Made by a program: the position numbers and the translations under genes. A stretch of DNA of 7,519 nt from Pseudomonadales bacterium. Lineage in GTDB: Bacteria; Pseudomonadota; Gammaproteobacteria; Pseudomonadales; Azotimanducaceae. Shown piece by piece: positions 6,511 through 7,519 of this stretch (within the stretch, counting starts at the first letter, position 1; the number at the start of each line of letters is the position of its first letter). The notes below the pieces were generated by a model. That model was not told where the DNA came from. It worked only from the letters and a program-made list of their open reading frames with translations, and ran no database searches. The stretch lies in NCBI GenBank assembly GCA_021295935.1, contig JAGWBL010000043.1, forward strand, positions 1 to 7,519. Reading direction: 5' to 3'.

Positions 6511-6717
6511 CCAGAGTCTTGCTTGACTTCGGTGGTTTATTTGCCCGGATGATTGAATCGGAGGGATAGCAAGAGTCAAGAGAGGGACTACATTCCCGGG
6601 GCCGGACGGCACTGGAAGCCGGCCGCTATCAACGTCTTGAGACATTAGGGAAATTGGGATCACTCTGTTCTCACAGAGCAAGATGTACAGCCGGAATGCC
6701 CCGCAGACCCTTCCATT
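6511..6717. other. Non-coding spacer
   Basis: No supported gene. A compact hairpin is present: CTCTGT (6663-6668), the loop TCTC, and ACAGAG (6673-6678). GGCCGG (6600-6605) can pair with CCGGCC (6619-6624). Neither is followed by a T-run on the + strand. The segment separates the gene remnant from the IS remnant. Confidence 0.5.
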
Positions 6718-7519
6718 TCAACCCACTTGGCCCCCAGACAGTCGTCAACCGAACTGCAAAGGACTCAGGTTTCTCTACTCAGTGTGTGGAAGCGGGGCGT
6801 TGTACCCGTCATCAAAGCAACTCTACAAGTGTCCGGGAAGATTCTCGACCTAATCTCCAATAGACGTCGGCGCTAACCGTTTGCAGCGGGCGTACAGAGT
6901 TTCGGCGACTGCGTTGTCAAGTCAGTCCCCGACCCGGTCCATCAATTGGTGGAAGCCTTGTTTGGCGAAGACGGCCCGAGAAGCGTCGGAGCCACAGGCA
7001 CCCGGGATTTGAATGCAAGATGCGACGCGCAGCACCGCGGCGCGGAGCATCGCGCGCTTCCACTCATGCAGCACCGGTTCGGTCGTCTGCCGGCACGACC
7101 CCAACCGCATGTCCGTTGGATGAGTCAAACTCGAAATGGCCGACAAAAGCAGGGCCTTGCCTACTCGATCTCAACTCAATCCGATGCAGGCCTATTGCCG
7201 TTGCAACTGCCGGACCACACTAGCCGAGGCAATTCCAAGAGGAGGCAAGCCAAGAGGACGGAAGAGCAATCGACGAAGTTCCCCTGGAGCGAAACTTTGA
7301 GCAAAGGAGTGCCTGAGGCCGCACAGAAGCGAGACCCCGTAGGAGCGACGCGGGTGGATTTTCGACAAGCAGGCCTAGACGCAGAATCGCTCATGCGGTT
7401 TCCTCGACTGCTGATTTCGACGACGCGTGAGACGGGATGTCCCCGTTCCGTTTCCGACGGCAACGAGGCAGTCGAGAACATGGACCGCAATGTCCCCGGA
7501 GGCTTCATCGAGAAGGCAC
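6718..7519 (-). mobile_element. Degraded IS3-family insertion sequence (partial)
   Basis: The segment carries the ruins of an IS3-family orfB in minus orientation and runs off the window end, where orfA and the other terminus would lie. The inner end of the transposase stops near 6745. Just outside it, at about 6718-6742, the + strand reads TCAACCCACTTGG followed by CCCCCAGACAGT. This resembles the TGAACC...GG...ACAGT pattern of many IS3-family terminal repeats and is my candidate for the right end. The opposite repeat is not in view, so the boundary is tentative. Confidence 0.6.
6745..7518 (-). pseudogene. IS3-family transposase orfB, heavily decayed
   Basis: Motifs appear in the right order and nearly the right spacing for a ~270-residue IS3 orfB once frames are joined. 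IHPRRSYG (7359-7336) matches IHxxSxxTYG. FDSSNGHAVGVVPAD (7129-7085) matches the DLFSRxVVGWxMAD block. HSNPG (7015-7001) matches HSDRG. GSDASRAVFAKQGFHQ and MDRVGD follow (6993-6925), then DNAVAET (6918-6898), which matches DNAxAES. YNAPLPHTE, a stop, then RNLSPLQF (6804-6751) matches YNxxRxHSxLGYLSPxxF residue for residue in spacing. In-frame stops lie at 7377-7375, 6924-6922, 6852-6850, 6825-6823 and 6777-6775. The frame shifts between 7336 and 7126 and again between 7001 and 6993. The second catalytic Asp (HSD) is now Asn. The gene is dead. Motif references are from memory of the family. Confidence 0.75.

Noticed and set aside
7176..7508. Minus-strand frame of 110 codons near the window end.
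   Set aside because: It lies in the transposase remnant, but in a frame different from the block containing IHPRRSYG. It is a frameshifted reading of decayed sequence.
6877..7519. A + strand frame that stays open for 643 bases to the window end, suggesting a partial gene.
   Set aside because: It lacks a convincing start and protein-like composition and lies antisense to the IS3 transposase remnant, with codons in exact register over part of it. It is best explained as a shadow.

Overview
The window looks like chromosomal DNA from a GC-rich, aerobic proteobacterium, probably a gammaproteobacterium. The heme O synthase and the FATP-type acyl-CoA synthetase resemble proteins of that group, but this is recall of family patterns, not a search. 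I found no tRNA, rRNA or CRISPR array, and no convincing undescribed multi-gene system. It is mostly housekeeping genes followed by a decayed, IS-scarred segment.

Layout. The first 189 bases are the 3' end of an unidentified gene. Next, on the + strand, is a CYTH-CHAD protein (226-1761; inorganic triphosphatase / polyphosphate-binding type). It converges on ctaB (heme O synthase, minus strand, 1773-2657). Only 11 bases separate the two stops, and a small inverted repeat spans both. Upstream of ctaB on the same strand is a predicted lipoprotein of unknown function (2804-3376, possibly starting at 3475). It is divergent from a 117-residue ArsC-family thioredoxin-fold protein (3567-3920). Then come a 93-residue predicted membrane protein (4112-4393), an intergenic space with a strong 9+9 base inverted repeat (4461-4487), and a 602-residue fatty-acid-transport-type acyl-CoA synthetase (4541-6349).

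The last 1,170 bases hold no intact gene. A short minus-strand reading frame with coding-like codon use (6346-6510) shares its stop position tail-to-tail with the acyl-CoA synthetase and looks like the surviving 3' end of a lost gene. From about 6718 to the window end lies a heavily degraded IS3-family transposase (orfB) on the minus strand. It was recognised by joining motif blocks across five in-frame stops and at least two frameshifts.

The genes do not form one pathway. ctaB supplies heme O/A for terminal oxidases, the acyl-CoA synthetase activates fatty acids, the CYTH-CHAD protein probably acts on or binds polyphosphate, and the ArsC-like protein is a thiol oxidoreductase. Transcription units appear short: convergent at 1760, divergent around 3480-3560, then + strand genes separated by 191 and 147 bases.
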